A DNA stretch of 64,000 nucleotides from Microbacterium pygmaeum (GCF_900100885.1 NZ_LT629692.1:1240001-1304000); one strand, 5' to 3'; counted from the first letter of the stretch, positions 26,987-35,257 are shown. Notes: generated from the sequence alone by a model not told the origin. Made by a program: numbers and translations.

Positions 26987-28279
26987 ATGACCTCCCAGAC
27001 TGCGACGCCGACGACCGCCGTGGCGGCCGTGCCATCCTCCTCGGCCCTTCCCCGTCCCCTGATCGTCGCCGGTGCGGCCGCGCAGCTGGCCGCGCTCGGC
27101 GTGGTCGGGCCGATCGCGTTCACGATCCTGATCACGCTGCTCGGCGTCGGGGTCGGACTGCTGCCGGTCCTGGGCATCGGGCTCATCCTCCTCCTCGGCT
27201 TCGTGTACGCCCTCTACGGGCTGGCCTGGCTCGAGACCGCCCGCGTGGACGGCCTCTACGCCCTCGGGCTTCCAGGCCTGCGGCCGCGCACCCGCACGAC
27301 GCCCGGTTTCGGCGGATTCCTCCGGGTCATCTGGCACCAGTTCATCGACCCCTCGATGTGGCGAGCGGTCGCCAGCATCGCCATCGCGACGATCCTCGGC
27401 ATGGTCGTGCTTCCGCTGATCTCGGTGTTCGCCTCCGGCATCGTGCTGGTCTTCGCCCCCCTGTTCGCCGGCGCCGGGCCTCTCCCGCTCGGGGTGACCG
27501 GCATCGCCGTCCCGGTCGGCTGGGCCGTTGTCGTCGGACTCCTGGCCGCCATCGTCGCACTGGCGGCGATCGTCGGTCTCGCGATCCTGCACGGTGTGAT
27601 CACCCGCGCACTCCTCGTTCCGACCCGCGAGGCGCAGTACGCCGAGCAGGCGCGCACGTCCGACGTGCGCCGCGCCGGCGCCATCCGCGCCTCCGAGGTC
27701 GAGCGCACGCGCATCGAACGCGACCTCCATGACGGCGTCCAGCCGCGGCTCGTCTCGGTCGGCATGACGCTGGGCCTGGCACAGCAGAAGATCGACGACG
27801 ACCCGGCCGCCGCCAAGGAGCTTCTCGCCGAAGCGCACACCTCCACGAAGGCGGCGATCACCGAGCTGCGCCAGCTGGCCCGGGGCATTCACGCGTCGGT
27901 GCTCGATGACCGCGGACTGGACGCCGCTCTCTCGGCGCTCGCCGGCCGCTCGCACATCCCCGTGCACCTGGACGTGCGCCTGGACACGCGGTGCGATCGC
28001 AACGCCGAAGCGGCCGTGTACTTCGCGATCGCGGAGTCGCTGACCAACGCGGCGAAGCACTCCAGAGCGACCGGATGCCGCGTGCTCGTCCGCCGACGCG
28101 AGGACGGCGCACTCTGGGCCCGCGTCGAAGACGACGGCATCGGCGGGGCCCGGGTGATCGCGGGCGGAGGCCTGGACGGCATCACCAACCGCGTGCTGGC
28201 CGCAGGCGGGACAGTCCGCCTGGACAGCCCGCAGGGCGGACCCACCTCGCTGGAGGTGAGCGTCCCGTGCGCATCCTGA
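26987..28279 (+). CDS. Sensor histidine kinase (NarL/LiaS type)
   Basis: The 430-aa protein has four or more membrane helices within residues 25-205 (AFTILITLLGVGVGLLPVLG, then IATILGMVVLPLISVFASG and a long hydrophobic pair), a domain typical of actinobacterial 'putative sensor' kinases. The dimerisation/phosphoacceptor helix follows with H248 in ERDLHDGVQPRL, and a HATPase_c domain with AAVYFAIAESLTNAAKHS and VEDDGIGGARV. The overlapping response regulator is its partner. Together with the DUF4097 protein this resembles LiaFSR-like envelope-stress modules; the signal is unknown. Confidence 0.93.
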   Translation: MTSQTATPTTAVAAVPSSSALPRPLIVAGAAAQLAALGVVGPIAFTILITLLGVGVGLLPVLGIGLILLLGFVYALYGLAWLETARVDGLYALGLPGLRPRTRTTPGFGGFLRVIWHQFIDPSMWRAVASIAIATILGMVVLPLISVFASGIVLVFAPLFAGAGPLPLGVTGIAVPVGWAVVVGLLAAIVALAAIVGLAILHGVITRALLVPTREAQYAEQARTSDVRRAGAIRASEVERTRIERDLHDGVQPRLVSVGMTLGLAQQKIDDDPAAAKELLAEAHTSTKAAITELRQLARGIHASVLDDRGLDAALSALAGRSHIPVHLDVRLDTRCDRNAEAAVYFAIAESLTNAAKHSRATGCRVLVRRREDGALWARVEDDGIGGARVIAGGGLDGITNRVLAAGGTVRLDSPQGGPTSLEVSVPCAS

Positions 28280-28938
28280 TCTGCGAGGACTCCGTCCTGC
28301 TGCGCGCCGGCCTGGTGCGTCTGCTGGAAGACGCCGGACACGAGATCACCGCCGCACTGCCGGATGCCACGGCCCTCGACGACACCGTCGAGGCGACAGC
28401 ACCCGACCTGTGCATCCTGGACGTGCGCCTGCCGCCCACCTTCACCGACGAAGGGATCCGTGCGGCGCTGCGCCTGCGCCGCGCACACCCCGTGCTGCCC
28501 GTGCTCGTGCTCTCGCAGTACGTCGAGGAGCGCTACGCGACCGAGCTCATCACCGGCGAAGGCGGCGCGATCGGCTACCTGCTCAAGGATCGGGTCGCCG
28601 ACGTGACGGACTTCCTCGCGGCGATCGAGCGGATCGGCCAGGGTGCCACCGTGCTCGACCCCGAGGTGGTCGCCCAGCTCCTCAGCCGCCGGCCCAGAGA
28701 TGACCGGATGCAGCGGCTCAGCGACCGGGAGGCATCCGTCCTCTCGCTCATCGCGGAAGGCAAGTCGAACCAGGCCATCGCCGCAGCCCTCTTCGTCTCC
28801 GAGGGAAGCGTCGAGAAGTACATCACCACGATCTTCCAGAAGCTCGATCTCGAGCAGGACGAGTCCGGCAACCGCCGGGTGCTCGCCACCCTGGTCCACC
28901 TCGAATACGGCGGCGACCGGCCGCAGACAGGAGCCTGA
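28267..28938 (+). CDS. LuxR/NarL-family response regulator
   Basis: The 223-aa regulator starts at GTG 28267, overlapping the kinase by 13 bp. The receiver domain has the acidic pair E7-D8 and phospho-acceptor D52 (LCILDVRLPP), with the conserved Ser in VLVLSQYVEERY and Lys in GYLLKDRV. The C-terminal LuxR helix-turn-helix spans about residues 155-215 (LSDREASVLSLIAEGKSNQA, then VSEGSVEKYITTIFQKLDL). It probably controls its own operon; no operator repeat was recognised. Confidence 0.95.
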   Translation: MRILICEDSVLLRAGLVRLLEDAGHEITAALPDATALDDTVEATAPDLCILDVRLPPTFTDEGIRAALRLRRAHPVLPVLVLSQYVEERYATELITGEGGAIGYLLKDRVADVTDFLAAIERIGQGATVLDPEVVAQLLSRRPRDDRMQRLSDREASVLSLIAEGKSNQAIAAALFVSEGSVEKYITTIFQKLDLEQDESGNRRVLATLVHLEYGGDRPQTGA

Positions 28939-28939
28939 C

Positions 28940-29839
28940 ATGAGCACGACGATGATGCCCCCGGGCGCGCAGACCCCGCCGCCCCCGCCCGTTCCGCCGA
29001 TGGCGCAGCCCGCGGGCGGTCCTGCAGGCGAACCTCCGCGGCAGACGCGTTCGGCCTCGAGGGTGATCGCGATCCTCACGATCGCCCTCGGCGCGGCGAT
29101 CGTGCTGGGCACGATCCTGACGGCGGTGTTCTCGACCGTCGCCACGGCGGCAGTGCGCACCGAGAGCAGATCCGTCGACGCGTCGGGTGTCCGCGACCTG
29201 GACGTCGAGGTGGGCGGATCCTCCGTGCGAATCGAGTTCGCCGATGTCACCGAGGCGACACTTGAGGTCACGAGCGGTCGCGGCGCGAGCGACTGGACGC
29301 TCGAGCGCGACGGCGATGAGCTGAACGTCTCTTCGCCGGAGGACTCCTGGTTCGACTGGCGCTGGTCGTGGGGCGATGACAGCCGCGCCACCCTCACGCT
29401 GCCGGAGTCGCTGCGCGGACCGGGGCTGGATGCCTCGCTCGGCCTGTCTGCCGGCGATCTGTCCGTCGACGGCGACTTCGGCGAGCTGGAGATCGAGATC
29501 GGCGCGGGGTCGCTGACCGTGAGCGGATCCGCTCGAACGCTCTCGGCGGACCTGAGCGCCGGCGATGCCGACATCGACCTCGCCGACGTCGAGGAGGCGC
29601 AGTTCCAGGTGAGCGCAGGATCGGTCGACTCGCGGCTCACCGGCGATGCGCCGCGGACCGTCGTGGTGGAGGTGAGCGCGGGCGGGTTGGACCTGACCCT
29701 GCCCTCGGGCGTGTACGACGTGCGCTCCGACGTGTCGGCAGGCGAATTCGACAACGGACTGAGCACCGAGATGGGTGCCCGCAACTCGGTCGACGTCTCG
29801 GTCTCGGCGGGCTCGGTCACGATCCGCAGCCCGCGATAG
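28940..29839 (+). CDS. DUF4097-like membrane-anchored protein
   Basis: The 299-aa protein has a Pro-rich cytoplasmic N-terminus (PPPPPVPPMAQPAGGPAGEPP), one membrane helix at about residues 40-62 (VIAILTIALGAAIVLGTILT) and an exported repetitive beta-domain. The beta-domain alternates SAGDLSVDGDFGELEIEIGAG-like strands, as in DUF4097/putative adhesin (LiaF-like) domains, and is very rich in Gly, Ser and Asp. It starts 1 bp after the response regulator stop, so it is the third gene of the operon and a likely output or feedback sensor. Function in binding is unknown. Confidence 0.8.
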   Translation: MSTTMMPPGAQTPPPPPVPPMAQPAGGPAGEPPRQTRSASRVIAILTIALGAAIVLGTILTAVFSTVATAAVRTESRSVDASGVRDLDVEVGGSSVRIEFADVTEATLEVTSGRGASDWTLERDGDELNVSSPEDSWFDWRWSWGDDSRATLTLPESLRGPGLDASLGLSAGDLSVDGDFGELEIEIGAGSLTVSGSARTLSADLSAGDADIDLADVEEAQFQVSAGSVDSRLTGDAPRTVVVEVSAGGLDLTLPSGVYDVRSDVSAGEFDNGLSTEMGARNSVDVSVSAGSVTIRSPR

Positions 29840-29862
29840 CGGCGGTGGGCGAGGATGGATGC

Positions 29863-30708
29863 ATGGCCAGCATCCATCCCCCCATCCCCACCGTCACCCT
29901 CAACGACGGGACCTGGTTCCCCGAACTCGGACTCGGCACGTACGGCCTCCGCGGCGAAGACGGCATCGCGTCCGTCGACGCTGCGATCGAGTCCGGCTAC
30001 CGGCTTGTTGACACCGCGGTCAACTACGAGAACGAGCGCGAGATCGGCGAGGCCGTCCGGCGCACGTCGGCCGATCGCGACGACCTGCTCGTCACGACGA
30101 AGATCCCGGGCCGCAACCATGGGTACGACGAGGCGATCGAGAGCACGAACGGCTCGCTGTCGGTGCTCGGTCTGGATCGCATCGACCTGTCGCTGATCCA
30201 CTGGCCCAACCCCAGCGTCGACAGGTACGTCGACAGCTGGCGGGCCATGATCGACCTGCGGGAGCAGGGGAAGATCCGCTCGATCGGCGTCTCGAACTTC
30301 ACCGAGGCGATGCTCACCCGTCTGATCGCCGAGACCGGCGTCGTCCCGGCGGTCAACCAGATCGAGCTGCACCCGTACTTCCCGCAGGCCGCGATGCGCG
30401 CCTTCCACGCCGAGCACGGCATCCGCACCGAGAGCTGGAGCCCGCTGGCCAAGCGCAGCGAACTGCTCACCGAGCAGGTGCTGCGGGAGCTGGCCGTCAT
30501 CCACGACGTCACGCCGTCGCAGGTGGTGCTGCGCTGGCACATCGAACTCGGCAGCACGCCGATCCCGAAGTCCGCTGACGCCGATCGTCAGCGCGAGAAC
30601 GCCGGCGTCTTCGGCTTCTCGCTCACGCCCGAGCAGGTCGATGCCATCTCGGCGCTCGAGCGCGGGCGTCTCTTCGACGGCGACCCGAACACGCACGAGG
30701 AGATGTAG
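29863..30708 (+). CDS. Aldo/keto reductase
   Basis: The 281-aa NADPH-dependent oxidoreductase has the full catalytic tetrad D50, Y55 (VDTAVNYENE), K80 (TTKIPGR) and H113 (LIHWPNP), plus SIGVSNFTEAML, NQIELHPYF and the cofactor-loop motif IPKSADADRQREN. It matches the 2,5-diketo-gluconate reductase-like group (AKR5 type). ATG 29863 starts the family homology (an in-frame ATG at 29845 would add six residues) and lies 6 nt after GAGGAT, so the mRNA may be leaderless. It stands alone, convergent with the SDR gene. Confidence 0.93.
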   Translation: MASIHPPIPTVTLNDGTWFPELGLGTYGLRGEDGIASVDAAIESGYRLVDTAVNYENEREIGEAVRRTSADRDDLLVTTKIPGRNHGYDEAIESTNGSLSVLGLDRIDLSLIHWPNPSVDRYVDSWRAMIDLREQGKIRSIGVSNFTEAMLTRLIAETGVVPAVNQIELHPYFPQAAMRAFHAEHGIRTESWSPLAKRSELLTEQVLRELAVIHDVTPSQVVLRWHIELGSTPIPKSADADRQRENAGVFGFSLTPEQVDAISALERGRLFDGDPNTHEEM

Positions 30709-30730
30709 CCGCAGGACTGCTCCGCCGTCG

Positions 30731-31519
30731 CTAACCGGCCTCGCCGCCGCCCGCAGCGCCGCCTCGCGACGGGGGAGCGATCCCGGCGGCGAGCCACTCG
30801 GCGAACGTCTGGCTCCCGAGCATCGCCCCGGGTCCGGGCAGGAGCGATCCGTCGCGCTGTGCGCGACCGCCGGCACCGGGAAGCGGGATGCCGGGGATCC
30901 AGGCGCGGGATCCCCGAGCGCGCGCGTAGCCGCGCACCATCGCGACCAGGCTCTCCTCGCGAGGCCCGGCCAGCTCCGGGACGCGGCCGCCCGGCCCGTC
31001 CTCGGCCAGGCCGACGAGGTGCTCGGCGACCTCACGGGCGGCGATCGGCTGCGTGCGCATGCGCGGGGCGATGTGGAACGGACCGACGGTCGCGCGGTCG
31101 TAGATCTGCGCCGCGAACTCGTGGAACTGGGTCGCGCGCAGGATCGTCCAGGGCACGTCGCCCGCCTCGACGAGCCGCTCCTGCGCGACCTTCCCGGCGT
31201 AGTAGCCCTCGGGTGCACGGTCGATCCCGACGATGGACAGCGCGAGATGGTGCCCGGTGCCCGCGGCGAGCTCCGCGTCGAGCAGTGTGCGGGTCACGGC
31301 CTCGAAGAACGCCGTCGACTCCTCGCCGTCCAGCGTGCTGACACTGGTGACATCGATCACCGCGTCCACACCGGTCAGGGCGTTCGCCACGCCTTGTCCG
31401 GCGACGAGGTCGACGCCCCGGCCACGGGTGAGCACGACGACCTGGTGCCCGCGTTCGCGGGCGACGTCCACGACGTGCGCACCGACCTGCCCGGTTCCTC
31501 CGGCCACTGCGATCTTCAT
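30731..31519 (-). CDS. NAD(P)-binding oxidoreductase / atypical SDR epimerase, ECF41-linked
   Basis: The 262-aa Rossmann protein starts KIAVAGGTGQVGAHV and continues with VVVLTRGRGVDLV, DAVIDVTSVSTLDG, SIVGIDRAPEGYYAGK and VPWTILRATQFHEFAAQI, the NmrA-like/atypical SDR pattern. The classical catalytic YxxxK is represented by YYAGK. Its ATG overlaps the stop of the membrane protein upstream (minus strand), and the pair is divergent from an ECF41 sigma factor. Such sigma factors typically sit beside carboxymuconolactone decarboxylase, oxidoreductase or epimerase genes, which fits. Substrate unknown. Confidence 0.9.
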   Translation of the reverse strand: MKIAVAGGTGQVGAHVVDVARERGHQVVVLTRGRGVDLVAGQGVANALTGVDAVIDVTSVSTLDGEESTAFFEAVTRTLLDAELAAGTGHHLALSIVGIDRAPEGYYAGKVAQERLVEAGDVPWTILRATQFHEFAAQIYDRATVGPFHIAPRMRTQPIAAREVAEHLVGLAEDGPGGRVPELAGPREESLVAMVRGYARARGSRAWIPGIPLPGAGGRAQRDGSLLPGPGAMLGSQTFAEWLAAGIAPPSRGGAAGGGEAG

Positions 31520-31956
31520 CGGACACGCTCCTTCTCCTGCGATTCCGGTTGCGAGGACATCGAGCTGGGTCCCGGCAGGATCAGCACGATCCCCAGGAGC
31601 AGACTCGCTCCGAGGCTGACGACGTTGCCGATGACATCGGCGGGGGCCATGTGCGCGAAGTGGGCGGCATGGTAAGCGAAATGGGGGATGCCGAGAACCG
31701 CCCAGGCGACGCCGACGACGCGTCCGGCATCGGGCGTCCGGGAGAACGTCGCGGCCGCGCTCGCCGCTGCCAGGGCGAGGTAGAGCGAGCCGACGTCGCG
31801 GATCAGATGTTCGTTGAACGGGCCGTCCACCGATATCCAGACGAACCCGAAGCCCGGGAAGGAGTCATAGAAGGACTGCGGGAAGCCGGCCGCCCAGACG
31901 CCCACGAAGGCGCCGATCGCGGCAGTCAGCCAGAGGATCACTCGTCGTATCGTCAT
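31516..31956 (-). CDS. Small four-helix membrane protein (DUF4345-like)
   Basis: The 146-aa protein has about four hydrophobic segments: ILWLTAAIGAFVGVWAAGF, DVGSLYLALAAASAAATFS, VVGVAWAVLGIPHFAYHA and VIGNVVSLGASLLLGIVLIL. The loop PGFGFVWISVDGPFNEHLI is conserved in uncharacterised membrane proteins found beside oxidoreductases. It starts at ATG 31956, about 15 nt after a CGTC -10 element, so the leader is very short. It precedes and overlaps the SDR gene and should be in the ECF41 regulon. Function unknown. Confidence 0.75.
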   Translation of the reverse strand: MTIRRVILWLTAAIGAFVGVWAAGFPQSFYDSFPGFGFVWISVDGPFNEHLIRDVGSLYLALAAASAAATFSRTPDAGRVVGVAWAVLGIPHFAYHAAHFAHMAPADVIGNVVSLGASLLLGIVLILPGPSSMSSQPESQEKERVR

Positions 31957-31970
31957 GCTCACACCGATCC

Positions 31971-31997
31971 GACGATGCGGCCGCCCGGAATGTGAGG
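31971..31997 (-). promoter_or_regulatory. ECF41-type promoter driving the membrane protein/SDR pair
   Basis: On the minus strand CCTCACA, 16 nt, CGTC. The known ECF41 consensus is TGTCACA-N15/16-CGTC. The spacer is nearly identical to that of the divergent promoter at 32004-32030. Confidence 0.65.
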
Positions 31998-32003
31998 CGG
32001 CAC

Positions 32004-32030
32004 GCTCACGATCCGGGATGCCGCGTCGTC
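32004..32030 (+). promoter_or_regulatory. ECF41-type promoter driving the sigma factor itself
   Basis: GCTCACG, 16 nt, CGTC. It shares TCCGGG and GCCGC in the spacer with the divergent minus-strand promoter. Implies autoregulation. Confidence 0.6.
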
Positions 32031-32067
32031 GTACAGTGCAGAGCGAGGCGAATCGGGGAGGGCTGAC

Positions 32068-32952
32068 GTGACGGACGGCATCGAGGTGCTCGAGGGCGAG
32101 CGGCGCCAGCTGATGGGGCTCGCCTACCGGATGCTGGGCACCGTCGCCGACGCCGAGGATGCCGTGCAGGAGACCTACGTCCGCTGGTATCGCCTCACCG
32201 ACGCCGAGCGGGAGGCGATCGACAACCCGGGCGCCTGGCTCATGCGGGTGGCAGGTCGCATCTGCCTGGACATGCTCGGCTCGGCGCGGGCTCGGCGCGA
32301 GCGCTACGTCGGGGAGTGGCTGCCCGAACCGCTCCCGGGATCGTCGGAGCTCGCGGCATCCGCGACGACCGACCCGCTCGCGCGGGTGACGCTCGACGAC
32401 ACGATCAGCACGGCGCTCCTCGTCGTCCTCGAGTCGCTGACCCCCGCTGAGCGCGTCGCCTTCGTGCTGCACGACGTCTTCGGGATGCCGTTCGCCGAGA
32501 TCGCTGAGACCGTCGGCCGCACGCCGGACGCGTGCCGCCAGCTCGCCTCACAGGCGCGCAGGCACATCCGCGAGCGGCGGGCGGGCGCAGCATCCCGCGA
32601 GACCCACGATGCTCTCGCGCAGGCGTTCGCGAACGCCTGCGCCCACGGCGATCTGCAGGCGCTGATCGCGGTGCTCGATCCCGACGTCGTGCTCCACAGC
32701 GATGGGGGCGGGTTCGTCTCCGCCGCCCGCCGTCCGGTGTCCGGCGCGGACCGGGTCGCGCGGTTCCTGCTCGGCGTTCCTCGGCTGGCGCCCGCCGCCC
32801 AGGTCGCGCCGACCATCACCCCGGACGGGCTGGGCTTCGTCGTCACGCTCGACGGAGCCGCCCACAGTGTGATCACCCTCGACGTCCGCGGTGGACGGAT
32901 CGCGGACGTGTGGATCATGCGCAACCCGCAGAAGCTGACGCTCTGGGCGTGA
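32068..32952 (+). CDS. ECF41-family RNA polymerase sigma factor (SigJ-like) with SnoaL-like C-terminal domain
   Basis: The 294-aa protein has sigma region 2 (RRQLMGLAYRMLGTVADAED, VQETYVRWYR), region 4 (LTPAERVAFVLHDVFGMPFA, then VGRTPDACRQLASQAR) and a C-terminal SnoaL-like domain of about 110 residues. Two hallmarks of ECF41 factors are present: WLPEP between the sigma regions and the DGGG motif in the C-terminal domain, which is known to modulate sigma activity in place of an anti-sigma factor. GTG 32068 follows GGGGAGG. It is divergent from the membrane protein/SDR pair, with matching promoters on both sides. Confidence 0.93.
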   Translation: MTDGIEVLEGERRQLMGLAYRMLGTVADAEDAVQETYVRWYRLTDAEREAIDNPGAWLMRVAGRICLDMLGSARARRERYVGEWLPEPLPGSSELAASATTDPLARVTLDDTISTALLVVLESLTPAERVAFVLHDVFGMPFAEIAETVGRTPDACRQLASQARRHIRERRAGAASRETHDALAQAFANACAHGDLQALIAVLDPDVVLHSDGGGFVSAARRPVSGADRVARFLLGVPRLAPAAQVAPTITPDGLGFVVTLDGAAHSVITLDVRGGRIADVWIMRNPQKLTLWA

Positions 32953-32960
32953 GGGCGCGG

Positions 32961-33188
32961 TTACAGCTGGGCGCCGTTGTCGTCGGGGTCTTCGAGGTCG
33001 CCGGTGCGGCCGCGCCACGATTCGTACGCGATCAACCACCCGATCGACAGCGCGGCCGCGATCACCAGGCCGAGCCACAGGCTGCCCCAGATCGCGCCGA
33101 ACAGCGCCCCGCCGGCGAAGAGAAGGATCGTGCCGAAGATCCAGCCCAGACGGCCCCTGGGGAAGCCGGTGCGGCGCTCGTCAGTCAT
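32961..33188 (-). CDS. Small two-helix membrane protein
   Basis: The 75-aa protein has a charged N-terminus (TDERRTGFPRGR), two membrane helices (WIFGTILLFAGGALFGAIW and LGLVIAAALSIGWLIAY) and an acidic C-terminal tail (GDLEDPDDNGAQL). ATG 33188 is 6 nt after TATGCT, so the message is probably leaderless; longer in-frame starts overlap the upstream gene region and add no conserved sequence. It converges on the sigma factor gene. Function unknown. Confidence 0.7.
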   Translation of the reverse strand: MTDERRTGFPRGRLGWIFGTILLFAGGALFGAIWGSLWLGLVIAAALSIGWLIAYESWRGRTGDLEDPDDNGAQL

Positions 33189-33194
33189 GGTCTC

Positions 33195-33200
33195 AGCATA
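33195..33200 (-). promoter_or_regulatory. -10 box of leaderless promoter (TATGCT)
   Basis: TATGCT, 6 nt, ATG at 33188 on the minus strand. Confidence 0.45.
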
Positions 33201-33228
33201 GAGCCGCAGCGCGCGGCGCCCGGGTTTC

Positions 33229-34188
33229 TCAGCGGTCGCGGTGGTCTTCGGGGTGCAGCCGCGGCGCGCGGCGAGGCTCGCGCACGCCGCTGGCCTCCAT
33301 GAGCCGGATGACCCGTTGCCGCTGACCCGCCCAGGGGGCGAGGAGCTCCAGCATCCCGTCGTCGTCCACGCGCGTGCCGGTGAGCGCATAACCGACCTCG
33401 TGCGCCAGATGGAAGTCGCCGACGCTCACCGCGTCGGGATCGCCCAGCGCACGGATGCGCGTCTCGGCCGAGGTCCATGCGCCGATGCCCCGCTGGCTGA
33501 TCAGCACGCGGTCGCGCGCCTCGCCGTCCGGCGCGGACATGAACACGCGGCCGATCGCCTCGCCTCGCCGCGCGGTCTCGACGATGGTCCGGGCTTGCGG
33601 GGGCTCGAGGCCGGCGCGATGCCACGACCAGGACGGCACGCGCCGCCAGCCATCGATGCTCGGGGGCGCGTACATCGGTCGCGGCGTCGGGCCGGGCGCC
33701 CGTTCGCCGTGCCAGGTGACGATCCGCCGCCAGGCGGCGAACGCCTGCATGCCGGTCACCTTCTGCTCGATGATCGCGCTGGCCAGCGACTCGAAGAACA
33801 GGTCGGTGCGGCCGATCCGCACGCCGGGATTGCGGTGGTGCGAGGCGGCGATGAGCGGATGCCGGCTGGCGTCGAACCCTTCCGGATCATCCAGCGCCCC
33901 GCAGAGGGCGGGCAGCTGCGCGAGCGCCCAGCCGGCGCCGGGTCCCCATGCGGCGCCGCGGATCACACCGCGCGAGACCTCGCGCAGCGCGAGCGTCGCA
34001 ACGCCTGCCGGAGTGCGGCTCGCGCGCCAGATCACGGATCCGGCGGTAACCATCGTGGGGTCACCGCCGCCGTGCCGCTGGTACAGGACGGTGCGGCGGA
34101 AATCGAGGGGGTGTCGCGGCCGGTACTCGGTCTCCAGCGGCCTCGCGGAATCGCGGTGCAGCGCCGGCTGGACCTCCGCGATCGTCAT
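33229..34188 (-). CDS. DNA-3-methyladenine glycosylase-like protein (HhH-GPD superfamily)
   Basis: The 319-aa protein has an N-terminal beta domain of AlkA type (TVLYQRHGGGDPTMVTAGSV) and a helical HhH-GPD domain with FFESLASAIIEQKVTGMQAF, the hairpin ISQRGIGAWTSAETRI and the catalytic Asp region DPDAVSVGDFHLAHEVGYAL. It lacks the C-terminal 4Fe-4S Cys cluster of EndoIII/MutY, so it is an AlkA-like glycosylase for alkylated purines. ATG 34188 is 6 nt after TAGGGT, suggesting a leaderless single-gene unit. Exact substrate range is unknown. Confidence 0.88.
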   Translation of the reverse strand: MTIAEVQPALHRDSARPLETEYRPRHPLDFRRTVLYQRHGGGDPTMVTAGSVIWRASRTPAGVATLALREVSRGVIRGAAWGPGAGWALAQLPALCGALDDPEGFDASRHPLIAASHHRNPGVRIGRTDLFFESLASAIIEQKVTGMQAFAAWRRIVTWHGERAPGPTPRPMYAPPSIDGWRRVPSWSWHRAGLEPPQARTIVETARRGEAIGRVFMSAPDGEARDRVLISQRGIGAWTSAETRIRALGDPDAVSVGDFHLAHEVGYALTGTRVDDDGMLELLAPWAGQRQRVIRLMEASGVREPRRAPRLHPEDHRDR

Positions 34189-34194
34189 GCGACA

Positions 34195-34200
34195 ACCCTA
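34195..34200 (-). promoter_or_regulatory. -10 box of leaderless promoter (TAGGGT)
   Basis: TAGGGT, 6 nt, ATG at 34188 on the minus strand. Confidence 0.5.
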
Positions 34201-34250
34201 CGCGGCGGGGTCCGACATCGGCCCTGCGGGGTCGGCGATGCCCGGGTGCG

Positions 34251-34315
34251 CAACTCAGGAAAAGCGGTCGATCCGACGGCGGTATCCCACGACGACTGCA
34301 GGAACTCCTGAGTTG
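34251..34315. repeat. 10-bp perfect inverted repeat flanking a 45-nt spacer
   Basis: CAACTCAGGA at 34251-34260 and TCCTGAGTTG at 34306-34315 in the gap between the glycosylase and winged-helix genes. The loop is long for a terminator; it may be the ends of a short interspersed element or a binding site. Confidence 0.6.
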
Positions 34316-34330
34316 TGAACGGGGTCCCGC

Positions 34331-35071
34331 TCAGAAGCGGTCGGGGGAAGGCGTGCCGTGGCCGTAGCGGATCGACACGTCGGCGTGCCGGTCGAACCGG
34401 TAGCCGACGCCGCGCACCGTGCGGACGATGTCCTCGTAGCGGCCGAGCTTGGCGCGCAGGCGCCGCACGTGCACATCGATCGTGCGCTCGCCCGGCGATT
34501 CCTCTTCGGTGGCGCCGTTCCACAGCGACGAGACCAGTTCGGCGCGCTCGATCGTGCGGCCCTCGCGCAGCACCAGGTACTGCAGCAGCTCGAACTCCTT
34601 GAAGGTGAACGCCGCCGACTCGCCGTCGATCAGGACGCGCTTGCGAGAGATGTCGACCACGACGCCGCCGGGCGCGCGGTCCTCGTTCTCGGGCTCGTCC
34701 TGCTTGGTGCGGGCGACGGCCGAGGGCTCGTGCAGCGCGAGGCGCACGACGTCGACGTCGCGACCGCCCGAGCCGACCGGAGCCAGCGCCACGGTCGCGT
34801 AGGTCTCGGCTTCGGGAGCGAGATCGGCGAGCGTGCGACGCAGGGCGTCCACCAGCACGCCGAGGGTCACACCGGAGGCGGCGACCTTCGCCTCGTCGAT
34901 GCCGACGTAGAGGGCGAACCCGCGCGGGGCGGTGCCGGCCGGCAGGTGCCGGGCGCCCGGCTGTTCGGCAGGGGCGGGTTCGGCGACCGCCGGGATGGCA
35001 GGCACGGCGCTCAGGTGACGCGCAGCGGCGGTGGCCTGGGCGGGACGATTCAGAAGCGCGGTGTTCGACAT
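34331..35071 (-). CDS. Winged-helix DNA-binding regulator (OmpR/PhoB-type C-terminus)
   Basis: The 246-aa protein has no receiver domain. Residues about 1-50 are Ala/Pro-rich; about 50-115 form a small alpha/beta domain (GFALYVGIDEAKVAASGVTL, VDALRRTLADLAPEAETYAT); about 140-235 form an OmpR-type winged helix with FTFKEFELLQYLVLREGRTI, ERTIDVHVRRLRAKLGRYED and VRTVRGVGYRFD. It is a DNA-binding protein with an unusual, possibly ligand-binding N-terminus. Its mRNA appears to start about 290 nt upstream with a 33-codon leader ORF. A GAACCCG/CGGGTTC hairpin lies just before the Shine-Dalgarno region (AAGGA). Target genes unknown. Confidence 0.85.
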   Translation of the reverse strand: MSNTALLNRPAQATAAARHLSAVPAIPAVAEPAPAEQPGARHLPAGTAPRGFALYVGIDEAKVAASGVTLGVLVDALRRTLADLAPEAETYATVALAPVGSGGRDVDVVRLALHEPSAVARTKQDEPENEDRAPGGVVVDISRKRVLIDGESAAFTFKEFELLQYLVLREGRTIERAELVSSLWNGATEEESPGERTIDVHVRRLRAKLGRYEDIVRTVRGVGYRFDRHADVSIRYGHGTPSPDRF

Positions 35072-35089
35072 GATGGATCCTTGCGGGAG

Positions 35090-35119
35090 GAACCCGGGCT
35101 CATGGCCGGAAGCGGGTTC
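35090..35119 (-). promoter_or_regulatory. Leader hairpin before the winged-helix gene
   Basis: Arms CGGGTTC (35113-35119) and GAACCCG (35090-35096) with a 16-nt loop. On the minus-strand transcript it ends about 18 nt before the ATG, beside the AAGGA ribosome-binding site, so it could affect initiation. Confidence 0.4.
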
Positions 35120-35257
35120 GGTGTGTGCTGCGTGGCGGTCCGACTGCGGACCTGGGTGCGAACGTTGCGGGAGTGCGTGATCGACGCACGAACCTGGCGT
35201 TCGGGGATTCTCGCGGCGTTTCAGAAGCTGCGCACGAATCCGGCGGGGGTCACCGTG

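Noticed and set aside
27889..31218. 1109-aa open frame on the minus strand
   Set aside because: Covers the kinase, regulator, DUF4097 and reductase genes, all recognisable on the plus strand. Composition is typical of GC shadow frames.
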